From assembly GCA_016490735.1 (NCBI GenBank), contig JAEMWC010001208.1:157501-221500 (forward strand): a stretch of DNA of 64,000 nucleotides, read 5' to 3'. Under the pieces are notes generated by a model. That model saw only the letters and a program-made list of their open reading frames with translations, had not been told where the DNA came from and did no database searches. Shown here piece by piece: positions 9,866 through 19,128 of the stretch. Within the stretch, counting starts at the first letter, position 1, and every line of letters begins with the position of its first letter. This DNA comes from Pachyseris speciosa (lineage: Eukaryota; Cnidaria; Anthozoa; Scleractinia; Pachyseridae). A program made the position numbers and the translations under genes.

Positions 9866-10717
9866 ATGACTACTTATCATCCTCATGGAGTAAGACTTTC
9901 AAACAGTCAGAAGCAAAGGCTTGCAAAAGCTATACAAACAAATTCACCGGTAACATTGAGACTCGCACATGGAGATCTCACTGGAGGTGATCAAATGATG
10001 TTGACAAAAACACAGATAAAAAAATTAGCCAAATCACAGAGAAATGGAACAGGTGCTGATGTAAAGATATCCAAAGCACAGATCAGAAAATCAGTCCAAG
10101 AAGGAGGTTCTCTTTGGTCCAGTCTTTTTTCACTTGGAACAAGACTATTGCCTTATGCAGGTAAAGCAGTAGCTAAAGCGGCTCCAGCATTGGCTACAGG
10201 TGCTCTTTCTTCATTAGCAAGTCTCGGCATTGATAAACTATTTGGAAAGAAACAAAAAGGAGGATTTCTTATTCCTAATGCCAATTTATCCCAATTATTG
10301 AATGTAGGAAATTTATTGAATACGAGACAGATGGCTGATGTTATCCAAAAAATGCAGTATGGTGGAGACGTTGTTATAAAACCAACAAAAGCGCAGACTG
10401 GAAAGGGTATTGGAACAATACTCGCCAGCATTGGAATTCCTTTGGCTATAGAAGCAATCAGAAAATTAACTGGAAAAGGTTTGCATGTTGAAAGCAGCCG
10501 TCCAAGACGGTCAATACCTGTTCATGTTCCAGATGACATTGTACCCAGAAAGAAAGGTGGGAAACATGCTATGATTCCATGGCAATCCCCTCCTGTTTTT
10601 GGTACATGGGATAACCCAATCGGTTATGGAATGAAAAAAAAAAGAAAAGGAAAAGGACTTCTACTGGGCAAAAACAGTCCATTCAATTCAATCCCCATAC
10701 TAGGAACCATTTTGTAA
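9866..10717 (+). CDS. pVI/pX-like minor virion protein
   Basis: 283 aa, basic. The N-terminal region has repeated KTQIKKLAK/KAQIRKS segments; the middle (about 78-135) is an Ala/Leu-rich hydrophobic region; the C-terminal part is basic and ends GKNSPFNSIPILGTIL. This is the pattern of adenovirus pVI/pX-like proteins found next to the protease in Polintons, where they are usually cleaved. Gly-Gly sites such as LTGGD and QEGGS could be cleavage sites (inference). The protease frame overlaps or abuts its 3' end. Confidence 0.7.
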   Translation: MTTYHPHGVRLSNSQKQRLAKAIQTNSPVTLRLAHGDLTGGDQMMLTKTQIKKLAKSQRNGTGADVKISKAQIRKSVQEGGSLWSSLFSLGTRLLPYAGKAVAKAAPALATGALSSLASLGIDKLFGKKQKGGFLIPNANLSQLLNVGNLLNTRQMADVIQKMQYGGDVVIKPTKAQTGKGIGTILASIGIPLAIEAIRKLTGKGLHVESSRPRRSIPVHVPDDIVPRKKGGKHAMIPWQSPPVFGTWDNPIGYGMKKKRKGKGLLLGKNSPFNSIPILGTIL

Positions 10718-10719
10718 AC

Positions 10720-11172
10720 AAACCCTTATCCAACTTTGATTTAATCAATTGGGTTAAACAACTTGGAATAAAACATTTTAGAGGAGTATTTTCAAGAGAC
10801 AATCTGCCGAACCTGATGAGAAACAATGAATGTGGGATAGTCAATCTTGATTCCAAAATTGGACCTGGTACTCATTGGGTTTGTTATAGGAATTTCAAAA
10901 ATGATAAATACTGTGAATACTTTGACTCTTTCGGTTTAATGATGCCAACAGAAGTACAGAAATACATGGCTGCAAGCGGTAAACAACTTGAATACTCTGG
11001 TGATGAGATACAAGAAAGGGAATCAGTATTATGTGGATATTGGTGTTTGTACTATCTTCTTGAGAGACAAAAAGGCAGATCCATTCTTAATACAATACAT
11101 AATGCTGAATTTGATCCAACAGACACAAGAGTCAATCACAGATTCATCATAGACTACTTCAAAAATATCTAA
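10720..11172 (+). CDS. adenain-like cysteine protease, start unclear
   Basis: Maturation protease of the adenain (Ulp1-like) family, which cuts capsid precursors. The triad is visible: His in GPGTHWVCY, Asp in EYFDSFG and Cys in LCGYWCLYYL. The coding frame is open from the end of the preceding gene, and residues encoded from about 10729 (LSNFDLINWVKQLG) look like genuine protease sequence, but the first ATG is at 10816, about 30 residues later. Either a non-ATG start is used, the start codon has been lost, or it is made by frameshift from the upstream gene. Confidence 0.8.
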   Translation, partial: KPLSNFDLINWVKQLGIKHFRGVFSRDNLPNLMRNNECGIVNLDSKIGPGTHWVCYRNFKNDKYCEYFDSFGLMMPTEVQKYMAASGKQLEYSGDEIQERESVLCGYWCLYYLLERQKGRSILNTIHNAEFDPTDTRVNHRFIIDYFKNI

Positions 11173-11184
11173 CTTAATGGTATA

Positions 11185-11343
11185 ATGGTAAAATCATATT
11201 GTGTGAAACAGAAGAAGCAGACTGAGTGTGTACCAGGAAGTGAAAGATATCAAAAGACAAAAAATGGTCGAACTGTGATGAAATGTACTTGTGCTGAATG
11301 TGGAATCACAAAGACTAAATTTGTCAGAAATCGGGGAAACTGA
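11185..11343 (+). CDS. 52-aa zinc-ribbon-like protein
   Basis: Short gene of 52 aa: it starts MVKSYCVKQKKQTEC, has a basic middle and ends with CTCAECG...KTKFVR. The pattern (paired cysteines around KNGRT) resembles the small DUF5679-type zinc-ribbon proteins common in large DNA viruses and Polintons. ATG is in TATAATGG after ATCTAAC, the standard element 1 motif, 12 nt after the protease. Its 3' end overlaps the open frame of the PLA2 gene. Confidence 0.7.
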   Translation: MVKSYCVKQKKQTECVPGSERYQKTKNGRTVMKCTCAECGITKTKFVRNRGN

Positions 11344-11387
11344 ATAGCCCGTCTGAAGGGGCGGGCATACTAGATTCAGCCGCAGAT

Positions 11388-12026
11388 ATGGCGCTAACAG
11401 GATTCTTAGAACATGGAGTCCCTTATTTAGCAAAGAAAGGTGTAGAAATGGGAAGATATTATGCTTCTGAAGCAATGAGAAATCCAAAGCTGCAAAAGAA
11501 ATTAATTGACAAAGGACTTTCCCTCGCAAAGCCTGCAATCACAAAGGTTGGGTAAGAAGCTTTGAAACAACTCTCAACAAAAGTGAGACCAAATATTCGT
11601 TACAAAACAGATATCAAAGGATTAGATTATGGCGGTGCTATTGACATTCATAAGGTTATTGGCAAGCTTCCTAAACCGAAAAGTGGATGGACACCCGGAA
11701 AGTATAAATACATGGGACCTTATAATCCCCTCGATAAACAGTTAGAGTATGATAAAAACACAGGTGAGGTCTTGAAATGGAATGTACAACCTTATAACAA
11801 AGTGGATGAAATAGCAGCTTATCATGATATTTGTTATGATATGGGAAAAAATAAAGGTGAATGTGATAGAACAATGGTCGAGTCACTAGATCAAATACCA
11901 TATGGTGAGATGCCAAAATGGGGTCAAACAGCTAGATTCTTAATTGACAAAAAACAGAAACTTGGTCTTGGTGTTTCAAAAAACGGAAAAAGCCGTCGAG
12001 TGAAGAAAACTGGCAAGAAAAACTAG
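11388..12026 (+). pseudogene. parvovirus-type PLA2 virion protein, in-frame stop
   Basis: The N-terminal part (11388-11552) is an Ala/Leu-rich helical region; then an in-frame TAA at 11553-11555 interrupts the frame. The second part has the calcium-loop-like YKYMGPYNPL and the HD dyad in EIAAYHDICYD, as in the phospholipase A2 domain of parvovirus VP1. Such domains are thought to help virions leave endosomes. Element 2 has a related gene at 59951. The two halves are in the same frame with one stop between them, so it is either a nonsense mutation or a read error. The 3' end overlaps the integrase frame. Confidence 0.75.
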
Positions 12027-12073
12027 CTGATGAATTACATGCACCCATAAAACGAAATTTCACTCGGCGGCGT

Positions 12074-12946
12074 GTGATTGTAAATAAAATTGATGAAATA
12101 TGGGCAAGTGATCTAGTTGAAATGCAACAGTTCAGTAAATGGAATAAAGGTTATCGATATCTTCTTATGGTTATTGATGTCTTCAGCAAATATGGTTGGA
12201 TTGTCCCATTGAAGGATAAGAAAGGTGAATCTGTCACTGAAGCATTCAAATCAATATTCAAGGAAGGTAGAAAACCACAATATTTATGGGTCGACAAGGG
12301 AAAAGAGTTTTACAACAAACACTTGAAGGACTTGCTAGAGAAACATAGTGTACAGATGTACTCAACTGAGAATGAAGAGAAATCATCAGTAGTTGAAAGA
12401 TGGAATAGGACAATTAAATCCAAAATGTGGAAGCAGTTCACTGTTCAAGGTAATACACAGTATTTAGACATGTTACCAAAATTAGTGAAACAGTATAATA
12501 ATACCAAACATTCAAGCACAAAGATGACACCCGTTGAAGCATCTGATAAGAGGAACGAAGGAACTGTTTACTTCAATTTGTATGGCGATATGAAAACATT
12601 AAAACAGAAACCAAAATTTAAAATAGGTGACAAGGTCCGAATATCCAAGTATAAACGGAATGTGTTCGACAAGGGCTATACACCAAATTGGACTGAAGAA
12701 GTATTTACAGTTGATAAGATCCAATACACTAATCCAGTCACTTACAAACTAAAAGATCTCAACGATGAAGAAATACAAGGGAGTTTTTATGAAGCTGAAT
12801 TATTGAAAGCCAGACAGGATGTATTCCGTATTGATAAAGTCAATCGCAGAGATTACAAGAAGAAACAAGCTTTGGTGAAGTGGAAGGGTTACAGTGACGA
12901 ATTTAACAGTTGGATCCCGTTCAAGGATTTAAAAGACATATTATAA
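12074..12946 (+). CDS. retrovirus-like integrase with chromodomain
   Basis: rve-type integrase of Polintons. Catalytic residues: Asp in ASDLVEMQ, Asp in LWVDKGKEFY and Glu in VVERWNRT. An SH3-like C-terminal part (KFKIGDKVRISKYKR) follows, then a chromodomain ending KKKQALVKWKGYSDEFNSW. The listed start is a GTG; the coding frame continues upstream without ATG to about 11946, and the first ATG lies inside the catalytic core. So the true start is non-ATG, lost, or reached by -1 frameshifting from the PLA2 gene. The catalytic part is intact. Confidence 0.85.
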   Translation: MIVNKIDEIWASDLVEMQQFSKWNKGYRYLLMVIDVFSKYGWIVPLKDKKGESVTEAFKSIFKEGRKPQYLWVDKGKEFYNKHLKDLLEKHSVQMYSTENEEKSSVVERWNRTIKSKMWKQFTVQGNTQYLDMLPKLVKQYNNTKHSSTKMTPVEASDKRNEGTVYFNLYGDMKTLKQKPKFKIGDKVRISKYKRNVFDKGYTPNWTEEVFTVDKIQYTNPVTYKLKDLNDEEIQGSFYEAELLKARQDVFRIDKVNRRDYKKKQALVKWKGYSDEFNSWIPFKDLKDIL

Positions 12947-13096
12947 AGAGAAAATTATCTAACATATATGTGAGTAGACCCTACAGTATATCTGTTATTT
13001 GCTATTATGTAGCCAAGAATATTATTATTCCTGACTATATTTAAACACAGGTCGAAAATGAATTAAAAAAATAAATTATTATAATATAATATACAA
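12947..13096 (+). promoter_or_regulatory. intergenic with orphan start motif and early-type motif
   Basis: At about 12957-12969 is ATCTAACATATATG, a full copy of the start-site motif, but the ATG is followed at once by TGA, so no protein follows. At 13038-13067 is TATTTAAACACAGGTCGAAAATG...ATTAAA, which is repeated in near-identical form upstream of PolB (14215). The distance to the ATG at 13097 is 59 nt. Confidence 0.6.
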
Positions 13097-13935
13097 ATGC
13101 AAAAATATTCCTACGATAATAAAGAATTAGATGTATCAATAGATTGCTATCTTGATGATAAAAATGAAATATGGTTCAGAGGAAGAGACATTGCTAAAAT
13201 TCTTGACAATAAAAATCCACAAAGAGCAATCAGAGATTATGTTGTATCGGATGATAAAATCTTAAGAGACCACAAAATCAGCATAAATTCACGAGGGACA
13301 AAAATGGTCCCTCGTGCTGAGGCCACTGATTCACGGGGACAAAAATGGTCCCTCGTGCTGAGACCCCCGAAAAAACTTTCAAATGTTTCTTCGTAAATGA
13401 ATCTGGACTTTATTCACTAATACTGTCCTCTAAAAAACAGGAAGCAGTAAAATTCAAACATTGGGTTACATCGAAAGTATTACCATCAATCAGGAAACAG
13501 GGATATTACAAACAGTTCAATGATAGAAGTAATAACATGCTGATGATTGAAAGTGAAAATGATCTGCACTGCAAGATTGTATCATTCATCAGAAAAAAAT
13601 ATGAAGATGCTTTAATGATTGTCGGTCTAGGTGAAAATCAAATAAGCTCAAATATGAGAATCAGAAGTTATAACAAAGGATATATGGCTGGTCAGTGTGA
13701 TTTAATGCTGTTGAATCCCACTAGAAAATACAATGCTCTATGTCTTGAATTCAAAAGTCCAACTGGTGTGTATCAAGTGTCAGATAAACAAAAAAGTATG
13801 AAGCAAATGTATGAGAAAAATAAGTGTAAGTACATCATGAGCAATTGTTTCGAAGACTTGATTCATGAAATAACCAAACACTTGGAAGAAAGCAAATTAT
13901 ACTTATCACGAAGGAAAGATTTAAAAGAAAATTAA
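13097..13935 (+). pseudogene. BRO-N domain plus nuclease, frameshifted
   Basis: The first part (from 13097) is a BRO-N domain: EIWFRGRDIAKILDNKNPQ, then after a frame change NESGLYSLILSSK and KHWVTSKVLPSIRKQGYY. The C-terminal part has GQCDLMLL, CLEFKSPTG and QVSDKQKSM, matching a VRR-NUC/PD-(D/E)XK nuclease. BRO-nuclease fusions of this kind are known in large DNA viruses and Polintons. The frame breaks near 13330-13370, where a 42-bp segment is tandemly duplicated with one copy 1 nt shorter. Its promoter motif matches that of PolB. Confidence 0.75.
13287..13369 (+). repeat. 42/41-bp tandem duplication with hairpin in BRO gene
   Basis: Two units (13287-13328 and from 13329) share attcac..ggacaaaaatggtccctcgtgctgag (split by one indel). 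Unit 1 holds a 10-bp stem CACGAGGGAC / GTCCCTCGTG with a 7-nt loop; unit 2 has an imperfect stem. The 1-nt length difference causes the reading-frame change. Confidence 0.8.
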
Positions 13936-13968
13936 ATTGATATAAAAATAAAAATATATAGATTATAT

Positions 13969-14166
13969 ATGGAGAATCAAAATGTCAAGAGAGGTCGGGG
14001 AAGGCCTAGAGTTCTCAGTGATGAGGAAAGAAAAAAACACAAGACTTCCTATATGCTAAATAAAGAATGGTTCTGTAACATATGCAAGACAGGACGTAAC
14101 TACACAATGGCAGGAAAATCTTGTCATATTAAAACAAAAAAACATCAAAAAAATATTCTTCAATAA
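13969..14166 (+). CDS. small AT-hook/zinc-finger protein
   Basis: 65 aa. KRGRGRPRV near the N-terminus is AT-hook-like; the rest has CNICKTGRNY followed by CHIKTKKHQ, a C2H2/U1-like zinc finger. A DNA- or RNA-binding role is likely, perhaps regulatory. ATG lies in TATATATGG. It sits between the BRO-nuclease and PolB genes. Confidence 0.65.
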   Translation: MENQNVKRGRGRPRVLSDEERKKHKTSYMLNKEWFCNICKTGRNYTMAGKSCHIKTKKHQKNILQ

Positions 14167-14214
14167 TTACAATTCAAAAGGATCCAGTAATTGGATCAAT
14201 TGAATTCTCAACCA

Positions 14215-14248
14215 TATTTAAACGCAGACGGAAATGTATTAAAGAAAT
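14215..14248 (+). promoter_or_regulatory. putative early-class promoter of PolB
   Basis: TATTTAAACGCAGACGGAAATG followed by ATTAAAGAAATAA. It is nearly the same as 13038-13071 before the BRO-nuclease, and at nearly the same distance (56 against 59 nt) from the ATG. It is absent before the capsid genes. Confidence 0.6.
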
Positions 14249-14270
14249 AATAACTATAGATACATTATAA

Positions 14271-17200
14271 ATGGAAAAAATTATCGAAACTAGTGGTAAT
14301 ATGGACAAGAAAAGTCTCAAAAAATTGAGCAAATCCAAGCTAATCGAATTGCTGTTGAAGCAGCAGAAAAAGCCTAAAGTTATTATAGTTGATGACACAA
14401 AACCTGTACCTAAACCAAGAACAAGACCAATTCCCGCCCCAAGGACGAAAAGACCAACTGTCAAAGAATTGGTTGATTACTTCGAAAGAAAAAGATTACC
14501 AGCACCACCAAAAGAATGGTTGGAAGAAATAGAACAATTGAAAAAGAGACCGATCCCAGCCCCCAGAACCAAACAGGTGATTCAGAGACCAACACCTACA
14601 CCCAGGACTAAGATAGAGCAAACAGAGAAAGCTCTGAAGGGCTTCACAAAATCTTTTGAAATCGGTATAAAAAATAACAAAGACCCGCTTGTGCAACTGC
14701 AAAACACAAGAAAGGCTGTTGCATATAATATTATAAAATTGTTGAATGAAATTAAAGGTCTCAAATTTGTTGAAACACTCAAGGTAACATTTGCAAAAAT
14801 GACTGACGGAGAAATAGAATACAAAACCGCATATTTCAACAGTGTAGCTCAAACAATTGTGAATAATCTGGAAGTAACTGAATCACTACAGTTGTCAAAA
14901 GACCAAATAATGAATAAGATTGCAGTTTGGGTATCTGAAGGTTCAGGTTGGACAATTGAATCTGTTGACAGCCATTACCTCAATGTTGTGAAATATGCGC
15001 CAATGAAGGGCTCCTCATACATTAAACTACCGAATGAACTCAGAAACAGTGCGAAGGGTTTGATTAACTTGAAAAATGAGGATAATGAATGCTTCCGATG
15101 GTGTCACATCAGACACCTGAACCCACAAGAGAAATACCCACAGAGAATAAAGAAGACTGACAGAAAATTTGTCAATACATTAGATTATTCAGGGGTTGAA
15201 TTCCCAGTTGCAACCAAGCATTACAACAAGATAGAGAAACAAAATGAGATCAACATCAATGTATTCGGTTATGAGGAGAAACAACCTTATCCAATATATG
15301 TATCAAAAGAGAAATATGCAGACTGCTTGAATCTGCTTCTAATAACTGAAAATGAAAACAAGCATTATGTGCTGATCAAAGATTTCAATAAGTTTATGTA
15401 CAATCAAACAAAGCACAAAGAAAGAAAACATTTTTGTATGCACTGTCTTCAATGCTTCAGCTCTGAAAGGGTGTTGAATAATCACAAGGACAACTGCATG
15501 CAAGTAAATGGCACACAGGCAATAAAAATGCCAAACAAAGATAACAGCATACTGAAATTCAACAACTTTCATAAACAACAGCGGGTACCATTTGTTATAT
15601 ATGCTGACTTTGAGGCCATCACTGAGAAAATACATGGTTGTCAACCCAACAGTGATAAATCATATACTGAAGCCTATCAGAAGCATACTGACTGTGGCTA
15701 CGGCTATAAAGTTGTTTGTTGCTATGACGATAAATACAGCAAACCAGCAGTAATATACAGGGGTGAAAAGGCTGTGTACAAATTCATGAAAGCTATGCTG
15801 GAGGAGGTCAAATATTGCAAGAATGTTGTGAAAAAAAATTTTAACAAACCATTGAAAATGACTAAAGATGATGAAGAGAAATTCCGAAAAGCCAAAGTTT
15901 GTCACATCTGTGATAAGAAATATACTGAAAAGGATATTAGAGTCCGAGATCATTGTCACATTACTGGTAAATACAGAGGTTCTGCTCACCAAGATTGTAA
16001 TCTGAAACTCAGAGTGAACCCAGAAGAAATAAAAGTACCAGTCATATTTCACAATCTAAGAGGCTATGATAGTCATTTTATTATGCAGGAGATTGGAGCT
16101 ATTGTTAAGAAGCACACTTACAAAAACAAGAAAGGTGAAGACTGTCAAATGAATATCAATGCTATCCCAAATAACATGGAGAAGTAAATGGCTTTCATGC
16201 TTGGCAACCACTTGACCTTCATTGATAGTTTCCAGTTCATGAGCTCCAGTTTGGAAAAACTTGTAGGCAATCTACCTAGAGAAGCCTTAAAATACACCTC
16301 ACAAGAGTTTAAGGGAAAGGATCTTAATCTGATGGCACAGAAAGGTGTTTATCCTTACGACTACATGGACAGTTTCGATCAATTCAATCAGAAGCTGCCC
16401 TCAAAAGATGAATTCTATAGCATACTGAGTGATACGCATATATCAGATGAAGACTATACACATGCTCAGACAGTGTGGGAAACATTCTCTTTGAAAAACA
16501 TGGGTGATTATCATGACCTGTACCTTAAAACAGATGTACTCCTACTGGCTGATGTATTTGAAAACTTCAGAAAAACATGCCTTGAGTACTATAAACTGGA
16601 CCCGTGTCACTATTTCACGTCTCCCGGTTTATCTTGGGACGCCATGCTAAAAATGACTGACATAAAATTAGAATTGATGACGGACATTGATATGTTTCAA
16701 TTCATTGAAAAGGGAATGCGTGGTGGTATCAGTTATATAGCCAACCGTTACGGTAAAGCAAATAATAAATACATGAAAGAGTATGACGAGAAGGCGCCCT
16801 CGAAATACATCATTTATCTTGATGCTAATAATTTGTATGGTTGGGCTATGAGTCAATATTTACCAACCAGTGGTTTCAAATGGTTGACACAAAAACAGAT
16901 CAATAATTTAGACCTGGCTTTCTATAAAGAAGACAGCAACAAAGGTTTGATTCTTGAAGTTGATTTAGAATACCCCCAGAGTTACATGATCTTCACAATG
17001 ACTATCCACTGGCACCGGAAAAGGTCAAAGTGACTGGGGACATGCTATCAGATTATTGTAAAAACATAGCGAAGAAATATAAAATATCAACTGGTCTGGT
17101 ACATAAACTGATACCAACATTAAGCAACAAAGAAAAATACGTGCTCCATTACAGGAACCTCCAATTATATACTGATCTCGGTTTGAAAATAACTAAAATC

Positions 17201-18076
17201 CATCGAGTGTTAGAATTCAATCAGTCCGCGTGGCTTAGGCAATATATTGATTTCAATACTGAAAAACGTAAGAATGCTAAAAATGCTTTTGAGAAAGACT
17301 TTTTCAAGCTGATGAATAACAGTGTATTTGGCAAAACGATGGAAAACCTTAGAAAGCGAGTAGACGTCAGATTGGTGACTGATGAGGAGAAGCTATTGAA
17401 ATTAGCTAGTAAACCCACTTATGTTAGCAGTAAAATCTTCAATGAAAATCTAGTAGCTGTTCATAGGATAAAAGAAACACTTACTTTAAACCGGCCAGCA
17501 TACGTGGGGATGTGTATTCTAGACCTTAGCAAGACACTGATGTACGATTTCCATTACAACTACATCAAAGAGAAATATGGAGATGAAGCAAAATTATTAT
17601 TCACAGACACAGACAGTTTGACCTATGAAATTGGAACCCATGACATCTATAGAAATTTCTGGAAGGATAAAAATAAATTTGATAACAGTGACTATCCTGA
17701 AAGCTCGCCATTCTCCGATAAGACCAATAAAAAAGTAATTAGTAAGATGAAAGATGAGACTGCTGGAGTCCCAATATGTGAATTCGTAGGACTGAGATCG
17801 AAGATGTATAGCTATATTAAAGATGATCAGAAAGGAGGGAAGACAGCAAAAGGTATTAGTAAGAATATTATTAAGAATAACATCAAACATGAAAATTATA
17901 AAGAGACACTATTTGATAATAAACAGATGCATCATAGAATGAAAACAATTAGAAGTCAGAACCATCAACTTGGAAGTTATGAGATAAATAAAGTATCACT
18001 CAGCTGCTTTGACGACAAGCGGTATATTCATGATAATGGCGTGACAAGCTTTGCGTATGGGCATTATGAAATCTAG
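14271..18076 (+). pseudogene. protein-primed family B DNA polymerase, broken
   Basis: Polinton PolB. The N-terminus is proline-rich (KPRTRPIPAPRTK repeats). Exonuclease motifs are YADFEAITE and FHNLRGYDSHF, with a Cys/His cluster CHICDKKY...RDHCH between them. Polymerase motif A is LDANNLYGWAM, motif B is KLMNNSVFGKT and motif C is FTDTDSLTYE. An in-frame TAA at 16185-16187 interrupts it shortly after exonuclease II, and a 1-nt loss near 16973-16985 shifts the frame between motifs A and B. All catalytic motifs remain recognisable, so decay is recent or partly due to sequencing error. It replicates the element's genome in intact relatives. Confidence 0.88.
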
Positions 18077-18889
18077 CTGTTGACGTCACGCCATATGATT
18101 TTTGTGAGTTTTAAAATACTGCCCTCTTTGGGGGGTTTCCCTTTCGAATGAGTCATCAAACTACGTCAGATTTTTCGCTTTTTACACATGCGTATTATTT
18201 TTTATCTTTGTAAATTTCATTTATGTACCACAAGCATAAAAATGAAAAAACAAACGAATATATAAGGGTTGTTTCACACAGATAAAGAGTGGCTTGTATG
18301 CAGAGTATACTAACGATTGGAAAAAGCGGGGGCCTTTCGTTAGCGAAATGTATACAAGCCACCCCGTGGAATAATGAAAAACCCCCGCCGTTATTCCATG
18401 GGTTGAAAAATAAAAAAATAATAAAAAATGAAAAATAAAAAAATGAAAAATAAAAAATGAAAAATAAATAATCACCCTTAGATGGTGTCGGATTGTTGGG
18501 TAGAGCTATAGTGGAAGCTTAGGCTTTGACAGAAGTGCCGGTTCAATCTCAAGCCGGAGGGTGAAAAAACAAATAATTGGCCCCAAGAGGGTCTGATAGG
18601 GCCAGAGCGGAGTGGAGGTGGGAAAGACATAAATGATAGTGCTCTGGTGGTGTGGAGGTGGGAATTCAAAAAAACAAAACAAAAAAAAACCTCTCATGAG
18701 GGACGGGTGGTGATTCAAATTCCAAATTAAGTCCCTCATGAGAGGTTCTGGTGGCCACCAGTTTTGCTATTTTTTTTCTGCAGCTATAGGCGATGACTCA
18801 TTCCCTGTTTTCCGAGAATGTCACGCTTTGTGATTTTTCCGAGAATGTCACGCATTTTAATAAACTATAGATGAAGTGTGCAGACCTTG
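18077..18889. other. non-coding right flank of element 1 with hairpins
   Basis: No gene. It contains three inverted repeats: arms at 18289-18299/18352-18362 (GTGGCTTGTAT), 18364-18374/18391-18401 (CCGTGGAATAA) and 18690-18704/18731-18745 (CCTCTCATGAGGGAC). A GAATGAGTCATC at 18144 also recurs inverted at about 18791. The right end of element 1 may lie here, but no terminal repeat matching the left side was found. Confidence 0.55.
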
Positions 18890-19045
18890 GTTCCATCAGA
18901 TTGAACAACTATAGATTCCATCAAATTAAATAACTATATATTCCATCAAATTAAATAACTATATATTCCATCAAATTAAATAACTATATATTCCATCAAA
19001 TTAAATAACTATATATTCCATCAAATTAAATAACTATATATTCCA
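18890..19045 (+). repeat. 25-bp tandem repeat array
   Basis: Five perfect copies of a 25-bp unit, ATTCCATCAAATTAAATAAC plus TATAT, start at 18915, 18940, 18965, 18990 and 19015. They are preceded by one imperfect copy (18890) and followed by a partial one. There are no unique spacers, so it is a minisatellite. Confidence 0.9.
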
Positions 19046-19063
19046 GAATACGAGACCAGTAGG

Positions 19064-19128
19064 CAGTAGTATAGTGTTTGGGGAAAACGAGATCAATTGA
19101 TTTCGTACCCCCAAACACTATACTACTG
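19064..19128. repeat. 20-bp-arm hairpin
   Basis: Arms CAGTAGTATAGTGTTTGGGG (19064-19083) and its exact reverse complement (19109-19128), with a 25-nt loop. It directly follows the 25-bp array. Confidence 0.85.

Noticed and set aside
18915..19045. 25-bp repeats as a CRISPR array
   Set aside because: Units are contiguous without spacers and the setting is eukaryotic; it is a minisatellite.
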